Origin: Paenibacillus sp. Root444D2
GTDB lineage: Bacteria > Bacillota > Bacilli > Paenibacillales > NBRC-103111
NCBI RefSeq assembly: GCF_001426375.1
Contig: NZ_LMEO01000034.1
Location: forward strand, 268,284 to 332,283
DNA length: 64,000 bases
Direction of reading: 5' to 3'
In this document: positions 17,804 through 27,307 of the stretch, one piece after another
Layout: each line of letters starts with the position of its first letter
How positions within the stretch are numbered: position 1 is the stretch's first letter
Translations under genes and position numbers: made by a program
The notes under the pieces: model-generated
What the model was told of the DNA's origin: nothing
The model's database searches: none
The model's input: the letters and a program-made list of their open reading frames with translations, nothing else

Positions 17804-19333
17804 TTGCTTATGCGCGCAGAAATGAAACACAAAGCTTGGTTATATGCTCTTATTCTCATTGGTATTACAGTAAGTGTAATCGAGTTATTTACTTCCTCTC
17901 GATGGTTTACGGCTGTAAGTTTGGCTGTTTTTTTGTTTATAGGTATAGTTTCTTGGCTTAGTTCCAGATCATCAAGGTCATCCAATAGCCTCGATAATAA
18001 GGGCCAACAAGAGCAATTCCGAACGTTTATACAAGAATCTCAGGTTGTAGCGGATAGATTAGCAGCTGCTGTTGAAGAAGTGAATCGGTCGATCGGACAT
18101 CTTTTGCATATAGCCGATGCTTCAATTCAAGGGGAAGAGGATCTGAAGATTCGAAGTAATCAAGCCGTTGGACAGCTGCAGGAAGCATTCGCTGCGATTC
18201 AGCAGGTAGCGGCTGCAGCAGATCAAATTCTAGATTCGTCCTTACATATGCATCAAGAGAGTGAGCAAACCAAAGATACGGTAGTTGATGTATGTCGGTC
18301 ACTGAATGCCACGGATGAAGTTATGAATGATCTACATATTAATAATGATACCATGCAGAAGAAGATTCAAGATTTGACAGGACATACTTCAAAAATTGAA
18401 GAGATCAATACATTTATTGCAGAAGTAGTTTCTCAAACCTCGCTGCTCGCGCTTAATGCATCCATTGAAGCGGCCAGAGCGGGTGAGCATGGACGAGGTT
18501 TTTCTGTGGTCGCACAGGAAATTAAGAAGTTGGCCACACAAAGTCACGAAGCGGTTACGAAGTCTTCCGAACTATTGGCATCTATCGAGAGCGGTGTTTC
18601 ACAAGTCGTGACAGCAGTTGCTGAAGAGAAAGCATCCGTCGCTCATGGGATAGCTGAGATGAAAATAATAAAAGACAAGATCGATACGATCTTTGCGTTG
18701 ATTCTGAATGTGAATAGTCTTGTATCGAGTACAACAAGCTCCACTCAAACTCAGTCCTCGCTTGTCTCAGGTACAAGAACATCCCTGGGTCAAGTTGTTG
18801 ATTTGATGAATGAGACGATGTCTAGTGTGGAGATTACCTTGGATCAAATGAAAAAGCAGCGCCATGAAGTTTCGATGCTGCAGCATATCAACCAAAATCT
18901 AGATCGTTCCTCTAAGGAACTGATACAGGCGATACAAGCAGTAGGTATGCAAAATAAAGAAGGTACGATTCATGTAAATATCCAAGAAATGAAGCAAGTG
19001 CTTAGCTCACTTGTGCTAATACCTGACATAACTTCATTGCATGATACTAAGCATGCTTCCCATTTAGGCACTATTTTGCAGAAAACGGCCGGAATTGAAG
19101 CCATCTGGTCTAACCGCGCGGATGGAACCTTCATCTATTCGATGCCTGAGGCAGGGCTAGTTAATGCAAAGGGCCGAGAGTGGTGGAAGCGTGCAATGGG
19201 GGGAGAACTGTTCGTTTCTCCGGAATACGTGTCAGCTATTACCAAAAAACCATGTATCACAATGTCAAAAGCAATAATAGATGACACGGGAACCCCTGTT
19301 GGTGTTGTAGGAATCGATTTAATATTGAAATAA
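17804..19333 (+). CDS. Methyl-accepting chemotaxis protein with C-terminal Cache-like domain, 509 aa
   Basis: Two hydrophobic segments lie close together near the N-terminus, with almost no extracellular loop. A long coiled-coil signalling domain follows. Its hairpin tip is the universal receptor signature ([20 protein letters not shown], about residues 205-225), which contacts CheA and CheW. The last ~115 residues (from about 393) carry a pattern like a Cache/PDC sensor half, with [17 protein letters not shown], a REWWKRA segment and GVVGIDL at the end. The sensor would thus sit after the signalling domain, in the cytoplasm. The TTG at 17804 is chosen for GGAGG spacing; ATG 17810 is an alternative. 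Confidence 0.82.
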   Translation: MLMRAEMKHKAWLYALILIGITVSVIELFTSSRWFTAVSLAVFLFIGIVSWLSSRSSRSSNSLDNKGQQEQFRTFIQESQVVADRLAAAVEEVNRSIGHLLHIADASIQGEEDLKIRSNQAVGQLQEAFAAIQQVAAAADQILDSSLHMHQESEQTKDTVVDVCRSLNATDEVMNDLHINNDTMQKKIQDLTGHTSKIEEINTFIAEVVSQTSLLALNASIEAARAGEHGRGFSVVAQEIKKLATQSHEAVTKSSELLASIESGVSQVVTAVAEEKASVAHGIAEMKIIKDKIDTIFALILNVNSLVSSTTSSTQTQSSLVSGTRTSLGQVVDLMNETMSSVEITLDQMKKQRHEVSMLQHINQNLDRSSKELIQAIQAVGMQNKEGTIHVNIQEMKQVLSSLVLIPDITSLHDTKHASHLGTILQKTAGIEAIWSNRADGTFIYSMPEAGLVNAKGREWWKRAMGGELFVSPEYVSAITKKPCITMSKAIIDDTGTPVGVVGIDLILK

Positions 19334-19405
19334 AGGTTCTCAAATCGACTGTTTTGGTGTAAAATAAGATTACTGTTATAAATCTTGACACGGGGAGATA
19401 GGTGA

Positions 19406-19789
19406 GTGGTCATGCTGAATGCTTTGCGATTGGACGGAAAACCTCAAAAAACACCAAGGAAAGCTGCAGAGGTACTTCCTTTCTTGGAAGCTTACATTGT
19501 CCGCAAGGAACAGCAGGTCCTGGATATTGAGCAGGTAGTAGAGCGCTACGAAATCAAAAGAATGAAAGAAGAGCGCGCTTATCAGACCATGTCATCATTT
19601 CGCCGCATGTTTTCTGGTAAGAAACCTGATCATCATCTTGCAGTCGAATATATCCACTATGTGAAGAAACCCATGGAGCAAGTTAGGAAGCTTAGAGCTG
19701 AAATTGCCCATGCGAGACAAATTATGAATGAATCCAAACCAGGCGATGTGATCTCAGTACCGGATGAGATTGAAGAGCTGCTTTCTTAA
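19406..19789 (+). CDS. Hypothetical coiled-coil protein, 127 aa
   Basis: Charged, helical protein with a predicted coiled coil (about residues 28-65 and 85-110) and no signal peptide or membrane segment. Either the GTG at 19406 (GGGGAG 8 bases upstream) or the ATG at 19412 (AGGTGA upstream) could be the start. It follows the chemoreceptor by about 70 bp and could share its transcript, but nothing in its sequence links it to chemotaxis. Not recognised. Confidence 0.6.
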   Translation: MVMLNALRLDGKPQKTPRKAAEVLPFLEAYIVRKEQQVLDIEQVVERYEIKRMKEERAYQTMSSFRRMFSGKKPDHHLAVEYIHYVKKPMEQVRKLRAEIAHARQIMNESKPGDVISVPDEIEELLS

Positions 19790-19796
19790 TACAAAC

Positions 19797-19826
19797 AAAA
19801 AAACCTTCCATTAGGAAGGTTTTTTA
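19797..19826. terminator. Bidirectional intrinsic terminator
   Basis: AAACCTTCC paired with GGAAGGTTT around ATTA, with A-run before and T-run after, between two convergent genes. Confidence 0.92.
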
Positions 19827-19832
19827 TTGTTG

Positions 19833-21122
19833 TCATTGACCTTTCTTTAGTTGTTCTAAGTCCAGAAATCCATCCTCTTGGCTGTAAGCCGGAACACCGT
19901 GGATACCGACGTCTAATCCGACTAATTCCTCATCCCTACTAACTCGAAGCGGAACGATAAGTTGAATTAGCTTCATACAACCCCATGTAATAACGAATCC
20001 CCATATACAGACGGTAACAAGCCCTAAAGCTTGAACACCTAGTAGGCTGAAGCCGCCGCCATAGAATAAACCAGCGGTACCTTCCCGGATGGCGTTAGGC
20101 TGCGCGAATAATCCTACAGCGAGAGTCCCGATGCTGCCGCTGATACCATGAACTGGAAAGGCACCGACTGGATCATCAATCCGTCTAGCTTCTAGCATTT
20201 CTGTTGCATAAACCATGGCGATTCCGCAAATAGCTCCGATCAAAATGGCCGCAGCATCACTAACGAAAGCACAGCCTGCGGTAATACCAACGAGCCCTGC
20301 AAGAGCGCCGTTGATAACCATAGGGGGATCGGCTTTACGGTAACGCATCATGGTGAATAGGATGCACGTTGCGCTGCCCGCTGCTGCCGCCAGCATGGTG
20401 GTTACTGCAATGTGGCCGATCGAAGTGTTGGTGGCACTTAGTGTGCTTCCAGAGTTAAAGCCGAACCAACCGAACCAAAGGATAAATGCGCCTACTGAGG
20501 CAAGCGGCAAATTAGACGGCGGTACAATGTTAGCCGTGCCGCTAGCGGAAAATTTGCCAATCCGCGGACCAATGATCATAGCTGCGGCAAGAGCAGAGAA
20601 GCCGCCAAGTGCGTGAATGACAGCTGAACCTGCGAAATCAACCATGCCTAATTTGCCGAGCCATCCATTGACGGCCCAGACCCAGTGGCCAGCAATCGGG
20701 TAAATTAAACCAGTCATTGCGATGGTGTATAGAATGTAAGCACGGAAGTTGATGCGTTCGGCTACTGCCCCAGATACGATCGAGATCACAGCGATAACAA
20801 AAGCGCACTGGAATAGCCAATAAGTTTCATGTGAGATATTTAAAACGATATGTGTTAAATCTCCTCCCATGAAGAAGCCGGTAGTTCCAAATAGTCCGGA
20901 AACATCTTTCCCGTACATAAGAGCGAAGCCGAATAAGTAAAAAATAAGTGCTCCGAAAGAGATATCAACAAATACTTTCATGATGATACTTACCGCATTT
21001 TTTTGTCTGACGAAACCAGCCTCCAATAAAGCGAAGCCGCCTTCCATCAATAGAATCATGGCAGCTGTCAGAACCACCCATATGGTATCTAGGCCGCTAG
21101 AAAGCTGTTGGATTGCATCCAT
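19833..21122 (-). CDS. amt: Ammonium transporter (Amt/NrgA family), 429 aa
   Basis: Eleven or so hydrophobic segments, typical of the Amt family, which conducts ammonium or ammonia into the cell as a trimer. The twin pore histidines are recognisable in VIHALGGFSA and FPVHGISGS, and the signature DFAGSAVIHALGG is present. The acidic C-terminal tail is cytoplasmic. No glnK/PII gene lies beside it, unlike the usual arrangement. Start ATG with AAGGAGAG on the minus strand. The upstream region carries a good promoter and a GlnR/TnrA-like site. Confidence 0.95.
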   Translation of the reverse strand: MDAIQQLSSGLDTIWVVLTAAMILLMEGGFALLEAGFVRQKNAVSIIMKVFVDISFGALIFYLFGFALMYGKDVSGLFGTTGFFMGGDLTHIVLNISHETYWLFQCAFVIAVISIVSGAVAERINFRAYILYTIAMTGLIYPIAGHWVWAVNGWLGKLGMVDFAGSAVIHALGGFSALAAAMIIGPRIGKFSASGTANIVPPSNLPLASVGAFILWFGWFGFNSGSTLSATNTSIGHIAVTTMLAAAAGSATCILFTMMRYRKADPPMVINGALAGLVGITAGCAFVSDAAAILIGAICGIAMVYATEMLEARRIDDPVGAFPVHGISGSIGTLAVGLFAQPNAIREGTAGLFYGGGFSLLGVQALGLVTVCIWGFVITWGCMKLIQLIVPLRVSRDEELVGLDVGIHGVPAYSQEDGFLDLEQLKKGQ

Positions 21123-21162
21123 AATCTGATCTCTCCTTATGTTTGAGGAATTGTTTGCACCA

Positions 21163-21192
21163 ATTATACGGTTCTGATGATAAGCATGTCAA
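21163..21192 (-). promoter_or_regulatory. amt promoter
   Basis: On the minus strand TTGACA (21187-21192), 18-bp spacer, TATAAT (21163-21168). Confidence 0.7.
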
Positions 21193-21199
21193 CGAAATG

Positions 21200-21216
21200 C
21201 GTAAGAATACATAACA
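21200..21216 (-). promoter_or_regulatory. GlnR/TnrA-like operator of amt
   Basis: On the minus strand TGTTA-N7-TTACG, one mismatch from TGTNA-N7-TNACA. It is centred about 52 bp upstream of the expected transcription start, the distance used by TnrA-activated promoters in Bacillus. Confidence 0.55.
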
Positions 21217-21279
21217 TATGACGGCTATTGTTCGTTTTTGAAATAGTTGATGTCAGTTATTCATTTATTTCTGCGAAAA

Positions 21280-21297
21280 CTCAGTCTCTAGACCGAG
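21280..21297. promoter_or_regulatory. Inverted repeat upstream of liaFSR, possible LiaR box
   Basis: CTCAGTCTCTAGACCGAG is an 18-bp near-perfect palindrome, about 50 bp before a TATAAA -10-like element (21341-21346). The AGTC..GAC core is like LiaR/VraR operators, which are AGTC-GACT type inverted repeats. Confidence 0.4.
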
Positions 21298-21390
21298 GAA
21301 ACCTTCAATCTCTCGTCTCTTTTCATTCATGGCAGTATCTTATAAACTAGAGGTATCTTAACGACGTTGTACACAAATGGAGGAAGAAGT

Positions 21391-22506
21391 ATGAATCCGC
21401 ATATGTTTCAAAGAATAATTTGGGGGCTTGTCCTCGTAACGGCAGGTGTCCTTTACTTACTTAACCAATTAGGGTTTATTGATATTGATCTTGCTTATAT
21501 GTTTTCCACTTATTGGCCTGTCATTCTTATTTTCTACGGTCTCGTTGGATTTGTTTGGCAGCGTAGGTATCATTGGGGAGGCTCAATATGGAGTTTACTC
21601 GTGTGCTGTATGGGAACGATCTTTCTTCTGAAGAATTTAAAGCTGACTGATCGATCGGTAGGAGAGATGTTTCAGATTTTGGGACCTATTGCCTTAATCC
21701 TATTTGGATTAAATGTGATTTTTAAACCTAGCAAGAAAGAGTCACCGGATTGGCCTTCTATTAAAGAGGCGAAGGATCAAGTTAGACAGGCAAGACGTGA
21801 GGCTAGAAGATTGCAGCATCAAAAACATAGAAATCCATGGGATCAACCTAAATGGAGTGATGGAGCGCCATCGCGTACAAATGAAAAGGAGCGCGATAGT
21901 AAATCTACTTTTAATGAAGTAAAGCATGAGCTCAGCGACGAAGAAAAAGCCGTACTTAAGGATATTCATGGCGAGTTTCATGATAAGCATATGTGGGATG
22001 TGCCAGACGCGCCGGGGGAACCAAATCCAAGTAGACAACCTCAGCCGCTGCAACAGCCGCAAACGCATGCTTTTAACCATCATGGGCACAAGTACGATGA
22101 TTTCGTACGTAACTTCAACTCTGGTGATGTGCTTCATCGGCATGGTTTTATCGGAGATGTGCATCTGGGACAAGAAGCTTGGGAACTGAAGCCGATTCAG
22201 ATCTCACATTTCATTGGTGATTCTGTCATAGATCTTACTCGCGCAGCCATTCCTTTGGGAGAGACAACCATTCATGTTTCAGCATTTATTGGGGATGTGA
22301 AAATATTCATACCTAATGATATTGATGTTGAGGTTCGCGTAATGGCAAGTTCTTTTATCGGGGATATGAAAGTGCTTGATCGGCGTGAGAGTGGGTTTCT
22401 GCGCAGCGTGAGAACGCAGACCTCGCACTATGAAGAGGCTGACCGGAAAATAATTGTAACCACGAGCATGTTTATTGGTGACATTACAATCAAAAAGATA
22501 GGTTAA
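21391..22506 (+). CDS. liaF: LiaF-like membrane sensor-regulator, 371 aa
   Basis: Four hydrophobic segments (about residues 5-100) form the membrane part. A charged linker rich in Lys, Arg, Gln and Pro follows (about 115-240). The C-terminal domain has repeated FIGD motifs (FIGDVHL, FIGDSVI, FIGDVKI, FIGDMKV, FIGDITI), characteristic of the LiaF/YvqF wall-antibiotic response fold. LiaF restrains the LiaS kinase until lipid II-targeting antibiotics disturb the envelope. Start ATG 21391 with GGAGGAAG. First gene of liaF-liaS-liaR. Confidence 0.85.
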   Translation: MNPHMFQRIIWGLVLVTAGVLYLLNQLGFIDIDLAYMFSTYWPVILIFYGLVGFVWQRRYHWGGSIWSLLVCCMGTIFLLKNLKLTDRSVGEMFQILGPIALILFGLNVIFKPSKKESPDWPSIKEAKDQVRQARREARRLQHQKHRNPWDQPKWSDGAPSRTNEKERDSKSTFNEVKHELSDEEKAVLKDIHGEFHDKHMWDVPDAPGEPNPSRQPQPLQQPQTHAFNHHGHKYDDFVRNFNSGDVLHRHGFIGDVHLGQEAWELKPIQISHFIGDSVIDLTRAAIPLGETTIHVSAFIGDVKIFIPNDIDVEVRVMASSFIGDMKVLDRRESGFLRSVRTQTSHYEEADRKIIVTTSMFIGDITIKKIG

Positions 22507-22515
22507 GGATGGAGC

Positions 22516-23583
22516 ATGTACAAATTGCGAATGTTCAATATGAAGTGGCAGCTGCTGAATTACTTTCTTATCTCGAGTTTACTTACGGTATCTAGCATAT
22601 ATATTGTGCTTGAATATTATAAGGAGGAGCTTGTTTCTTGGCAGTTCCGAATGTGGTTCGTCATAGCCATTCTCTTGGTCTGTCTAACGGTGGGTTATGT
22701 TGCGACCAAAAGATGGCAGCGTAAAGTGGATGAGCTGCATGTGGCCATGCTCGAATTGTCCAAGGGGAATTTCTCCAGCCGGATTGAAATGGAACCCGTA
22801 GAACCATTCTTGTATTTGTATGATGCTTTTAATAACATGGCCTCTGCCGTTGAAGAGCGCATTCAGCTGCTGCAAAAATTGGGTGAGGCCGAGGCGATTC
22901 GGGATCAGGAGCTCACCGAAAATGCTGTGCTTGAGGAGAGACGCCGACTGGCGCGAGATTTGCACGATACGGTTAGTCAAGAGCTATTCGCCATTCATAT
23001 GTCAGCATCCTCATTACCCAAAATTTTGGAGAGAAACCCGGATGCGGCGCCGGGCGTTATGAATCAGCTTATTCAAATGTCTCACCATGCCCAGAAGCAA
23101 ATGCGCGGACTCATTTCGCAATTAAGACCCATCGAATTGGGAGATATGAGCTTACAAGAAGCCCTAGAGAAATGGTTTCCGGAATATTGCCGAAACCATG
23201 AACTGCAGGGCATGCTTGATGTTTCTCTGCATGAAACGATATCTGAAGCGATTGAACATCAATTTTTCCTCATTATACAAGAAGGTCTTGCGAACGTAGT
23301 TAAGCATGCTTCTGCCAAGCAAGTTCGCCTAGCTATATATGAAAGAGAGCATCAGTATGTACTTCAGCTGCAGGATGACGGTCAAGGCTTTGAACGTAGA
23401 GACATTCCATCGGCTTCACATGGTTTATCAACAATGAGAGAACGAGCGCAAAAGCTTGGTGGGGAAGTGGAGATAGACAGCAAGTTAGGATCTGGAACTC
23501 GAGTTAGAGTACGCATTCCGCGTTTTACGGGACAGTCGAGCTTTCTAATGAAGGAAAGAGGTGGGGAAATAAATGAGCAGTAA
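22516..23583 (+). CDS. liaS: LiaS/VraS-type sensor histidine kinase, 355 aa
   Basis: Two membrane segments (about residues 12-32 and 45-62) with a very short loop, the intramembrane-sensing layout, then HAMP-like and coiled regions. A HisKA_3 dimerisation domain follows with phosphorylated H150 in RRLARDLHDTVSQ, then a HATPase_c domain (EGLANVVKHA, DDGQGF, GLSTMRERA). Starts 9 bases after liaF, and its end overlaps liaR by 11 bases. Confidence 0.9.
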   Translation: MYKLRMFNMKWQLLNYFLISSLLTVSSIYIVLEYYKEELVSWQFRMWFVIAILLVCLTVGYVATKRWQRKVDELHVAMLELSKGNFSSRIEMEPVEPFLYLYDAFNNMASAVEERIQLLQKLGEAEAIRDQELTENAVLEERRRLARDLHDTVSQELFAIHMSASSLPKILERNPDAAPGVMNQLIQMSHHAQKQMRGLISQLRPIELGDMSLQEALEKWFPEYCRNHELQGMLDVSLHETISEAIEHQFFLIIQEGLANVVKHASAKQVRLAIYEREHQYVLQLQDDGQGFERRDIPSASHGLSTMRERAQKLGGEVEIDSKLGSGTRVRVRIPRFTGQSSFLMKERGGEINEQ

Positions 23584-24223
23584 TATTAAAGTGATGATCG
23601 TTGATGATCACGACATGGTTCGGGTGGGGCTTCGAACCTACATCTCACTAGAACCCGGTTTGGAAGTTGTAGGGGAAGCAAGCAATGGCCAGGATGCGTT
23701 CGATAAGTTAAATCAAGAACTCTCTCATCATTTGCCGGATGTCATTTTGATGGATCTAACCATGCCGGTTCTGGATGGTATAGGCGCCACCAAGTTGATT
23801 TGCGGGAAATTTCCACAGGTTAAGGTTATTATGCTGACCAGCTTCTTGGAGGAAGCGAAGGTTCTTGAAGCTGTCGAATCGGGTGCCATCAGTTATATGC
23901 TGAAGACGGTTTCCTCCGACCAATTGATTCATGCGATTCTAAGCGCTTACCGCGGTATGCCGGTTATGAACTCAGAAGTGTCCTTGGCGCTTACAAGAGG
24001 GATTAGGCAGCGTAATAGTACACCCGAGGAAGAAGGATTGACTTCGCGCGAGAGGGAAGTATTACTTTTGATTGCAGAGGGAAAAAGTAATAAAGATATT
24101 TCAGAAGAGCTTTTTATTAGTATCAAAACGGTCAAAACACACGTCAGCAACCTTCTAATGAAGTGTGAATTAGAGGATCGGACTCAGCTTGCTATCTTCG
24201 CTCACCGCAAAGGTTTGGTTTGA
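23573..24223 (+). CDS. liaR: LiaR/VraR-type response regulator, NarL family, 216 aa
   Basis: Receiver domain with phosphoacceptor D61 (ILMDLTMP), acidic pair DD near the N-terminus and K112-region lysine, then a LuxR/NarL helix-turn-helix (LTSREREVLLLIAEG, then IKTVKTHVSNLL). It should bind the inverted repeat upstream of liaF when phosphorylated by LiaS. Start ATG with AGGTGGGG inside liaS. Confidence 0.92.
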   Translation: MSSNIKVMIVDDHDMVRVGLRTYISLEPGLEVVGEASNGQDAFDKLNQELSHHLPDVILMDLTMPVLDGIGATKLICGKFPQVKVIMLTSFLEEAKVLEAVESGAISYMLKTVSSDQLIHAILSAYRGMPVMNSEVSLALTRGIRQRNSTPEEEGLTSREREVLLLIAEGKSNKDISEELFISIKTVKTHVSNLLMKCELEDRTQLAIFAHRKGLV

Positions 24224-24257
24224 TAATAAGGAACGTAACACACATAAAATCAAGATT

Positions 24258-24287
24258 TTGACACATTCTATGCGTAAGTAAAATAAT
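24258..24287 (+). promoter_or_regulatory. Candidate promoter of the yugN-like gene
   Basis: TTGACA (24258-24263), 18-bp spacer, AATAAT (24282-24287), about 25 bp before the start codon. Confidence 0.55.
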
Positions 24288-24310
24288 ATGAGCGCTTAAG
24301 GAGTGTCTGA

Positions 24311-24724
24311 ATGAAAACAATATCATCATCATTGGAGCAGGTTCAAGAATCTTTCGACAGTGTCCGTGAGCACCTGCATGAATTCGATTTTGCTCTGGGC
24401 GGTAATTGGGATTACGATCATGGCTATTTTGACCACTACTTAGATGAAGATCATCTAGTTTGGCTGCGTATTCCTTTTCAAGTTGTGACAGGAAGGATTG
24501 ATGGCGACGCCGAATCGACGGATGCGATCGTCGAAGTGGGAACTCCTTTCGTACTGAAGCATGTTTATAATGAAGGACTTAGCCAGGATGCGGAAGCTGA
24601 AACCTATGGCGCATTGATCGATCAATTCCAAACCCCGCTTGATCCCGATGCCAAAATCGAAGATAAATGGGTGAAAGAAGCAGCTGGATTGCTCCATAAA
24701 GTGGAACAAGCTTGGATACAATGA
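24311..24724 (+). CDS. YugN-like family protein, 137 aa
   Basis: Small acidic cytoplasmic protein with GGNWDYDHGYFDHYL and WLRIPFQVVTG segments, the pattern of the YugN-like family of Bacilli. That family has a known structure but no assigned function. RBS AAGGAG before the ATG, with its own promoter candidate upstream. Not obviously linked to liaFSR. Confidence 0.75.
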   Translation: MKTISSSLEQVQESFDSVREHLHEFDFALGGNWDYDHGYFDHYLDEDHLVWLRIPFQVVTGRIDGDAESTDAIVEVGTPFVLKHVYNEGLSQDAEAETYGALIDQFQTPLDPDAKIEDKWVKEAAGLLHKVEQAWIQ

Positions 24725-24866
24725 GTTAGCCCTTTTTTTACCTCCATTTTATTGTTTTTTAATATTCGTTTAAGGTTGTAGGTGCATGATAGAACTACAG
24801 AGAGCAAGACATAACCCTTCAAGAACATGCACTTATAACTTTATTAATCAAATGGAGGTAAGAACT

Positions 24867-26471
24867 ATGGAAGACAATAAGAAAGACTATAGCGACTTCT
24901 TTAAGCCGCAGAACGACAATAGCAGTAACAATGATCGCGTTAATCGAAATGATTCTAATCATCAAGACCCGCAAGATCCACAAGATCCTAACAAAGCAAG
25001 ACCTTCCTACTATTATTCGTATGGCCCTTACAAGTCGGCTTTTAACGAAGAAAACGAAGGGCATTCGCTTACAACTTCTTCTTCTGGAACTGAGGGAACC
25101 TCCAGTGTTGAAGTTACTCCGCCTAAGAACTTGCGTCCTTTCAGTTTTGGACCTGAAGCAGGCGTTCCACAAGGCTCAGGTCCTTGGGATCCAAACGCAA
25201 GAAAGCGTTCATCTGTGAAAAGCGTTTTCGCAGCTTTCATGGCAGGCGCTTTGGTCGTAGGTGCACTTATGTTCAGCGCTGATAAAATGAATTTGTTTAC
25301 TGGCAATCAGCCTTTAGCTTCGGGCAGCTCCACAGCAGCTGCGACGAAGAGCGGGAGCAGTAATGGAGGCGAAGTGAAAAATGTTGGGCTGGATGTTGTT
25401 CGTCCAGGGAACATTTCAGCTATTGCACAGAATGCTGGGCCTGCAATTGTTAAGGTTGAATCTCTCGTGAAACCAAAGCAATCAAGCCGTGGCGGTAATT
25501 CCCTCTTTGATGATCCGTTCTTCCGTCAATTCTTTGGGGATAACGGCGGCGGTAATACAACGCCTAACAATAATCAGAATAATTCGGGCAATGGCGAACT
25601 GCAGCCGGCAGGTATGGGAACAGGGTTTATTTTCGAAAAAACCGGATATATTTTAACCAATGAGCACGTTGTGGACGGCGCTGATGAAATTCAAGTTACG
25701 GTAGAAGGTTATGATAAGCCATTTAAAGCTAAATTATTAGGTAACAGCTACGATTTGGATTTGGCTGTACTCAAAATCGAGGGCGATAAAGAGTTTCCAA
25801 TCCTCCCACTTGGTAAAGCTGAAGATGTGAATGTTGGGGATTGGGTTGTAGCCATCGGTAATCCATACGGCTTCGACCATACGGTTACTGTAGGTGTGCT
25901 TAGTGCGAAGGAGCGTCCTATCAGCATTCCAGATGCGAAAGGAACTCGCGAGTATAAGCACTTATTGCAAACGGACGCATCCATTAACCCAGGTAACTCC
26001 GGAGGACCTTTACTGAACTTGAATGGTGAAGTTATTGGTATTAATACGGCCGTTAGTTCTCAAGCGCAAGGAATTGGTTTCGCCATTCCTACTAGCACAA
26101 TTTCTTCCGTTCTTGAAAATCTTAAAAACAATGTTAAAATTCCTAAAGAACCGGTTCCTTACTTAGGTGTAGGCCTACAAGATATTGGTAAAGACTGGGT
26201 AAGTGAATTGAAGCTTTCGAACACAGACGGGGCATTAGTTGGCAGCGTTCAACGTAAAAGTCCTGCTTTCCAAGCTGGTCTGCGTCAATACGATGTCATT
26301 GTAGATGTTAACGGAGCCAAGGTGAAAAATTCGCAGGAATTGATTACCAAAGTTCAGGCAGCGAAAGTTGGCGACAAGGTCACTTTGGGACTTATTCGAG
26401 ACGGCAAGCGTATGGAAGTACCTATTACAGTTGGGGATAAAAATGCGCTAGCCGAGACACCTGCCCAATAA
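24867..26471 (+). CDS. htrA: Membrane-anchored HtrA-type serine protease with PDZ domain, 534 aa
   Basis: A long disordered cytoplasmic N-terminus (Asn/Asp/Gln-rich) is followed by one membrane segment (about residues 117-137). The trypsin-like S1C domain carries the triad H267 (NEHVVDG), D298 (DLDLAVL) and S378 (GNSGGP), and a PDZ domain covers about 430-520. HtrA proteases degrade or refold misfolded proteins outside the membrane. Start ATG with TGGAGG; the longer frame from 24786 has no such site. A two-component system lies directly downstream, as with cssRS and htrB in B. subtilis. Confidence 0.93.
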   Translation: MEDNKKDYSDFFKPQNDNSSNNDRVNRNDSNHQDPQDPQDPNKARPSYYYSYGPYKSAFNEENEGHSLTTSSSGTEGTSSVEVTPPKNLRPFSFGPEAGVPQGSGPWDPNARKRSSVKSVFAAFMAGALVVGALMFSADKMNLFTGNQPLASGSSTAAATKSGSSNGGEVKNVGLDVVRPGNISAIAQNAGPAIVKVESLVKPKQSSRGGNSLFDDPFFRQFFGDNGGGNTTPNNNQNNSGNGELQPAGMGTGFIFEKTGYILTNEHVVDGADEIQVTVEGYDKPFKAKLLGNSYDLDLAVLKIEGDKEFPILPLGKAEDVNVGDWVVAIGNPYGFDHTVTVGVLSAKERPISIPDAKGTREYKHLLQTDASINPGNSGGPLLNLNGEVIGINTAVSSQAQGIGFAIPTSTISSVLENLKNNVKIPKEPVPYLGVGLQDIGKDWVSELKLSNTDGALVGSVQRKSPAFQAGLRQYDVIVDVNGAKVKNSQELITKVQAAKVGDKVTLGLIRDGKRMEVPITVGDKNALAETPAQ

Positions 26472-26518
26472 TAAAAAGAAAAATTAGAGAGATAAATGAA
26501 GGTTAGTTCGGAATAAAA

Positions 26519-26565
26519 GGAAGTGGAGTCCCGCGGCCGCAAGCTTGCAGGCTCTGCTTCTTTTT
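26519..26565 (+). terminator. Intrinsic terminator of htrA
   Basis: GGAAGTGGAGTCC pairs with GGCTCTGCTTC (with wobble pairs), followed by TTTTTG. The apical part contains adjoining SacII, NotI and HindIII recognition sequences by chance. Confidence 0.7.
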
Positions 26566-26616
26566 GCTTGGATAGCGGAATTTGTTACAATGGTTGAAAG
26601 AAGGGTGGTCCAGTCG

Positions 26617-27306
26617 ATGAGAGAGAACATAATGGTTATTGATGATGATGAGAAAATTACATCTATGTTGAGACGAGGTTTGGCTTTTGAAGGATATTCC
26701 GTCGTCACAGCGACCAATGGTGCGGATGGCCTCAAGCAAATGTTAACATCGGAACCACATCTGGTGATCTTGGACGTCATGATGCCGCATATTGATGGCT
26801 GGGAGGTCGTTCGTCGAGTGCGTGAAAGCGGCAGCGAGGTACCGATTCTTATGCTTACAGCAAAAGATGAAGTCAGCGATCGCGTGAAAGGCTTGGATCT
26901 TGGGGCAGACGATTATTTGGTCAAGCCGTTTGCGCTTGAAGAGCTGCTCGCAAGAGTGCGTGTACTTCTTAGGAGGAGAACAGAGCGTCCAGAGCAGCAA
27001 ACGAATAGATTGAGTTATGAGGATACAATTTTGGATTTGGATACACGTGAGGTGTTCCGCGGTGAGAAACTGATTGAGTTAACAACCAAGGAGTTTGATT
27101 TACTTCACTTGTTTATGCAGAATCCGAAGCGTGTCCTTTCACGGGATATTATTATGGAAAAAATATGGGGCTACGATTATAGCGGTGAATCCAATGTTCT
27201 GGAGGTTTATATCGCGCTGCTGCGCCAAAAGACCGAAGAATTTGGCCATAAACGATTGATTCAAACGGTTCGGGGGGCAGGCTACGTATTGAGAGGGGAA
27301 ACTTAA
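26617..27306 (+). CDS. OmpR-family response regulator, 229 aa
   Basis: Receiver domain with D53 (VILDVMMP), acidic DDDE, and conserved K in DYLVKPFALEELLARV, then a winged-helix DNA-binding domain (LTTKEFDLLHLF, VRGAGYVLRGE). ATG 26617 is chosen as it begins right before the first beta strand and has AAGGGTGG upstream. The kinase gene starts one base after its stop. The position behind htrA suggests secretion-stress or envelope-stress control, similar to CssR or MprA; this is inference. Confidence 0.9.
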   Translation: MRENIMVIDDDEKITSMLRRGLAFEGYSVVTATNGADGLKQMLTSEPHLVILDVMMPHIDGWEVVRRVRESGSEVPILMLTAKDEVSDRVKGLDLGADDYLVKPFALEELLARVRVLLRRRTERPEQQTNRLSYEDTILDLDTREVFRGEKLIELTTKEFDLLHLFMQNPKRVLSRDIIMEKIWGYDYSGESNVLEVYIALLRQKTEEFGHKRLIQTVRGAGYVLRGET

Positions 27307-27307
27307 T

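Noticed and set aside
26529..26546. SacII-NotI-HindIII run resembling a cloning-vector polylinker
   Set aside because: It forms the apical part of a terminator stem with matched flanks, and both sides are normal chromosomal sequence.
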